Shown here one piece after another: positions 9,240-10,687 of a stretch of 10,687 bases of DNA. Numbering within the stretch: the first letter of the stretch is position 1; each line of letters begins with the position of its first letter. The notes beneath the pieces are model-generated. The model did not search any database. It was not told where the DNA came from and saw only the letters and a program-made list of their open reading frames with translations. A program made the translations under genes and the position numbers. This DNA comes from Pseudomonadota bacterium (lineage in GTDB: Bacteria > Pseudomonadota > Alphaproteobacteria > Ferrovibrionales > Ferrovibrionaceae), in the NCBI GenBank assembly GCA_021793055.1, contig JAJYTL010000087.1, forward strand, positions 1 through 10,687. The letters are read 5' to 3'.

Positions 9240-9883
9240 CGAACCGGTTCGGGGAAGATCGCCGGGAAGTGCCGGGCAAGCGCGCGGTCGAGGTCGGCCA
9301 GGCTTGCGTCGCGGCCAAGCGCCGCGAGCGAGGTCACGCCGTGTTCCCGGATGCCGCAGGGGACGATTCCGAGGAAATGCGACAGGTCGGGACGGACGTT
9401 GATGCAGACGCCGTGAAAGCTCACGCCGTGGCGGATACGGACGCCGATGGCGCCGATCTTCTCCTCGATCCCGCCGCGCGCGACCCATATGCCGACGCGG
9501 CCCTCGCGGCGTTCGCCGCGGATGTCGAATTCCCCAAGCACCGCGATGACCCAGGCTTCGAGACCGCGAACGTAGCGGCGGGGATCGATATCGCGCCGCC
9601 GCAGGTCAAGCATGACATAGGCGATCCGTTGTCCCGGGCCGTGATAGGTGAAGCGACCGCCGCGGCCGGTGCGGAAAACCGGAAAGCGGTCTGCATCGAG
9701 GAGTTCGGCGTCATCGGCAGAGGTGCCGGCGGTATAAAGCGGCGGATGTTGCAGCAGCCAGACCAGCTCCGGCGCCTCGTCCCGGCGGATGGCGGCGACC
9801 CGCTCTTCCATCGTTTGCATGGCATCGGGGTAAGGGACGAGGCCGGCGGCGGTCCGCCATTCCGGCAGGCTGGGTTTGCTCAT
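9236..9883 (-). CDS. lipB: LipB, octanoyl-[acyl carrier protein]-protein octanoyltransferase
   Basis: The 215-residue cytoplasmic enzyme transfers octanoate from acyl carrier protein to lipoyl domains of pyruvate and 2-oxoglutarate dehydrogenases and the glycine cleavage H protein; LipA then inserts sulfur. The thioester-forming Cys176 lies in GIVPCGIREHGVTSL and its partner Lys142 in EEKIGAIGVRI, both offset by 7 from the E. coli residues Lys135 and Cys169. HPPLYTAGTS (from His46) and GGRFTYHGPGQ (from Gly75) are also family motifs. The ATG at 9883 gives normal length and starts in register with homologues; no clear Shine-Dalgarno precedes it. A GATAAA sequence (9892-9897, - strand) just upstream might be a -10 giving a very short leader, but no -35 was found. 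No lipA is present. The gene converges on and overlaps the acylphosphatase gene by 4 bases. Confidence 0.95.
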   Translation of the reverse strand: MSKPSLPEWRTAAGLVPYPDAMQTMEERVAAIRRDEAPELVWLLQHPPLYTAGTSADDAELLDADRFPVFRTGRGGRFTYHGPGQRIAYVMLDLRRRDIDPRRYVRGLEAWVIAVLGEFDIRGERREGRVGIWVARGGIEEKIGAIGVRIRHGVSFHGVCINVRPDLSHFLGIVPCGIREHGVTSLAALGRDASLADLDRALARHFPAIFPEPVR

Positions 9884-9896
9884 GGTGGTAAGTTTA

Positions 9897-9948
9897 TCAC
9901 GGTTGGCCGCGCGGCAGGCCTCTCGAATTAACCGTTCGCTAACCGTGA
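9897..9948. repeat. 8-bp inverted repeat in the lipB/fliN divergent promoter region
   Basis: TCACGGTT (9897-9904) and its exact complement AACCGTGA (9941-9948) lie 44 bases apart centre to centre, about four helical turns, in the 107-base gap between divergent lipB and fliN. A further AACCGT copy lies at 9930-9935 within the CtrA-like box. The arrangement could place binding sites near both promoters. Chance cannot be excluded for 8-bp arms. Confidence 0.35.
9928..9944 (+). promoter_or_regulatory. Putative CtrA box upstream of fliN
   Basis: TTAA (9928-9931), seven bases, then CTAA followed by CC (9939-9944). This is one mismatch from the alphaproteobacterial CtrA full site TTAA-N7-TTAA, and both halves carry the favoured following CC. 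The two halves form a direct repeat of TAACCGT 11 bases apart, one helical turn. The box ends 46 bases before the fliN start and would cover the -35 region if TACGAT at 9954-9959 is the -10. CtrA is the known activator of flagellar genes in this class. Site identity is inferred from the consensus. Confidence 0.55.
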
Positions 9949-9953
9949 CGGCC

Positions 9954-9959
9954 TACGAT
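9954..9959 (+). promoter_or_regulatory. Candidate -10 element of the fliN promoter
   Basis: TACGAT matches the sigma-70 -10 consensus at the key first, second, fifth and sixth bases. Initiation about 7 bases downstream would give a leader near 25 bases. There is no recognisable -35, as expected where an activator bound over that position replaces it. Weak when taken alone. Confidence 0.35.
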
Positions 9960-9990
9960 CGGACAACACCGTGAGCATCTTCGCGAGGGT

Positions 9991-10221
9991 ATGGTGGACG
10001 CAATCCATGAAGTCGACGTTGAAGTCTCCGTCGTGCTCGGCAAGGCGGTGATGCCTATCCATCAGCTTCTCAAGATGGGTCGCGGCGCGATCATCGAGCT
10101 CGAGGGCAGCGTCGACGCTCCCGTGTGGGTTTTCGCTAACAATCGTCTCATCGCCCGCGGTGACGTGGTGATCAGCGGCGAAAACGTTGCGGTCGCAATC
10201 ACGGACGTCGTTCAATCCTAG
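9991..10221 (+). CDS. fliN: FliN-type flagellar motor switch protein, minimal SpoA-domain form
   Basis: A 76-residue protein made almost only of the SpoA (surface presentation of antigens) C-ring domain. FliN sits at the base of the flagellar C-ring and helps bind CheY-P and switch rotation. Recognisable strings are VSVVLGKAVMPIHQLLKMG, GAIIEL and the FliN-type NNRLIARGDVV, which separates it from FliM. Usual FliN proteins have roughly 100 or more residues with a flexible N-terminus; here an in-frame TGA at 9946 and no other upstream start show that the extension is really absent. GAGGG at 9985-9989 is the ribosome-binding site; its tight spacing to the ATG means GTG at 9994 could be the start instead. 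It stands alone, away from other flagellar genes, with lipB divergent and a cytochrome gene convergent. A paralogue or FliN-like C-ring protein are alternatives. Confidence 0.88.
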   Translation: MVDAIHEVDVEVSVVLGKAVMPIHQLLKMGRGAIIELEGSVDAPVWVFANNRLIARGDVVISGENVAVAITDVVQS

Positions 10222-10348
10222 CGCCCGCGGCCAGTCGTAGCGCACGAGGACTTCGGGCCCCATTGGCCCAAGGTCATGTCGATGCGCGGTTCCAAGAACG
10301 TGGAGCGCAATCGAGGCGAAGGACCGGCCGGGCGCCGGAGCTTATGAC

Positions 10349-10391
10349 GGCCGCAATCTTCCCAACGACATGCCAGTTCTTGATTGCGGCC
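10349..10391. repeat. Perfect 10-bp inverted repeat with 23-base loop
   Basis: GGCCGCAATC (10349-10358) and GATTGCGGCC (10382-10391) are exact complements, giving a stable GC-rich stem in RNA from either strand. No T-run follows on either side, so a classical intrinsic terminator is unlikely. It lies about 130 bases beyond the fliN stop. It may be the end of an unrecognised transcript, a protein-binding site or a remnant of a repeat element. Confidence 0.45.
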
Positions 10392-10436
10392 ACAGCCCCG
10401 GCGCGCGCATCGGGCGGTCCCGGATCAGTGAGTACG

Positions 10437-10474
10437 AAATAAAACGGGGGCGGCCATTTCTGGCGCGCCCCCGT
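10437..10474 (-). terminator. Rho-independent terminator for the cytochrome c gene
   Basis: On the - strand a perfect 9-bp stem ACGGGGGCG / CGCCCCCGT (10474-10466 with 10452-10444), extended by a GCC/GGC inner pair around AGAAAT with one bulged base, is followed directly by TTTTATTT. It lies about 60 bases after the TAA of the cytochrome gene. Stem strength and the T-run make this the clearest terminator in the window; + strand activity is unlikely because no T-run follows there. Confidence 0.85.
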
Positions 10475-10479
10475 CGGTC

Positions 10480-10517
10480 CCGGAGAAATCGGAAAGTTGC
10501 TCGCTATTTCTCTCCGG
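10480..10517 (-). other. Imperfect stem-loop in the cytochrome gene 3' UTR
   Basis: CCGGAGAAAT (10480-10489 region) pairs with ATTTCTCTCCGG (about 10505-10517), ten base pairs with a 2-base bulge and a loop of roughly 16 bases. It sits between the cytochrome stop codon and the terminator hairpin, so it would be in the mRNA 3' end and might protect it from 3' exonucleases. End positions may be off by one or two bases. Confidence 0.35.
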
Positions 10518-10534
10518 GCGGTCCCTCGCCCAAT

Positions 10535-10687
10535 TTAGAGCGAAGCGAGATAGGCAGCGATTTCCTCCATCTGGTTGTGTGTCATCCGACTCACGTTCGC
10601 GTGCATCACGATGTTGTTACGCGTGTTGGTCTGGAAGGCCACGAGCTGCTCGAGGATATAGTCGCGATGCTGGCCGGCGAGGCGCGG
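10535..10687 (-). CDS. c-type cytochrome, C-terminal 50 residues (rest outside window)
   Basis: The - strand frame runs in from the right edge and ends at TAA (10537-10535). The visible 50 residues begin PRLAGQHRDYILEQL and end MEEIAAYLASL, the pattern of the C-terminal half of small class I cytochromes c (c553/c4-like), where PxLAGQ, a YxxxQLxAF helix, an axial-ligand Met segment and a final AAYLASL helix are typical. Met28 or Met35 of the visible part may be the heme ligand. The CXXCH heme site and signal peptide would lie outside the window, so neither heme number nor export can be checked. Such proteins are periplasmic electron carriers or domains of oxidases. A terminator follows about 60 bases downstream. 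Length is normal at the C-terminus; this is an edge cut, not a broken gene. Confidence 0.82.
   Translation of the reverse strand, partial: PRLAGQHRDYILEQLVAFQTNTRNNIVMHANVSRMTHNQMEEIAAYLASL

Larger units (their letters stand above)
10222..10534. other. Non-coding interval between convergent fliN and cytochrome genes
   Basis: No convincing gene was found in these 313 bases on either strand. The stretch holds a short GGGCC/GGCCC hairpin near 10256-10270 just after fliN, without a T-run; a CCGGC/GCCGG hairpin at 10324-10338; a perfect 10-bp inverted repeat at 10349-10391; a terminator for the - strand at 10437-10474; and a further imperfect stem at 10480-10517. An unannotated small RNA is possible. 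The remainder shows nothing I can name. Confidence 0.6.

Noticed and set aside
9928..10263. Open frame of 111 codons on the - strand opposite fliN
   Set aside because: The + strand frame has clear FliN motifs and a ribosome-binding site; the antisense product resembles nothing I know.

Overview
The window is a GC-rich chromosomal stretch with tightly packed housekeeping genes, most likely from a free-living alphaproteobacterium. Rhodospirillales-like is the best guess, but this is inferred from family resemblance and was not tested by any search. Three things support Alphaproteobacteria: an ATP12-type F1-ATPase assembly chaperone (found in alphaproteobacteria and mitochondria), a rarA-rluC-(...)-ATP12-pccB-pccA order, and a CtrA-type box in front of a flagellar fliN gene.

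Layout, left to right. (1) Bases 1-1862, + strand: the 3' end of rarA (replication-linked recombination ATPase) overlaps an RluC/RluD-type 23S rRNA pseudouridine synthase by 4 bases. (2) 1910-2365, - strand: queF (queuosine precursor reductase), which converges on rluC and diverges from the next block across a structured 154-base gap. (3) 2520-5287, + strand: an AsmA-family envelope protein overlaps the ATP12 chaperone gene by 4 bases. (4) 5366-9239, + strand: a two-subunit biotin-dependent acyl-CoA carboxylase, most like propionyl-CoA carboxylase (pccB, then pccA). pccA overlaps a GTG-started acylphosphatase gene by 4 bases. (5) 9236-9883, - strand: lipB (octanoyltransferase), whose stop codon shares a CTAG palindrome with the acylphosphatase stop. 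(6) 9991-10221, + strand: a very short stand-alone fliN behind a probable CtrA-controlled promoter. (7) 10222-10534: non-coding, with inverted repeats and a good terminator for a gene on the - strand. (8) 10535-10687, - strand: the C-terminal 50 residues of a c-type cytochrome that enters from the right edge.

Together the genes cover DNA repair, ribosome and tRNA modification, ATP synthase assembly, odd-chain/branched acyl-CoA carboxylation, lipoylation and motility. I see no phage, insertion sequence, CRISPR array, toxin-antitoxin or defence module, and no clear new system. The points most worth a second look are the isolated minimal fliN with its CtrA-like box, the acylphosphatase fused by overlap to a carboxyphosphate-forming enzyme, and the unexplained inverted repeats near 10349-10391 and 10480-10517.
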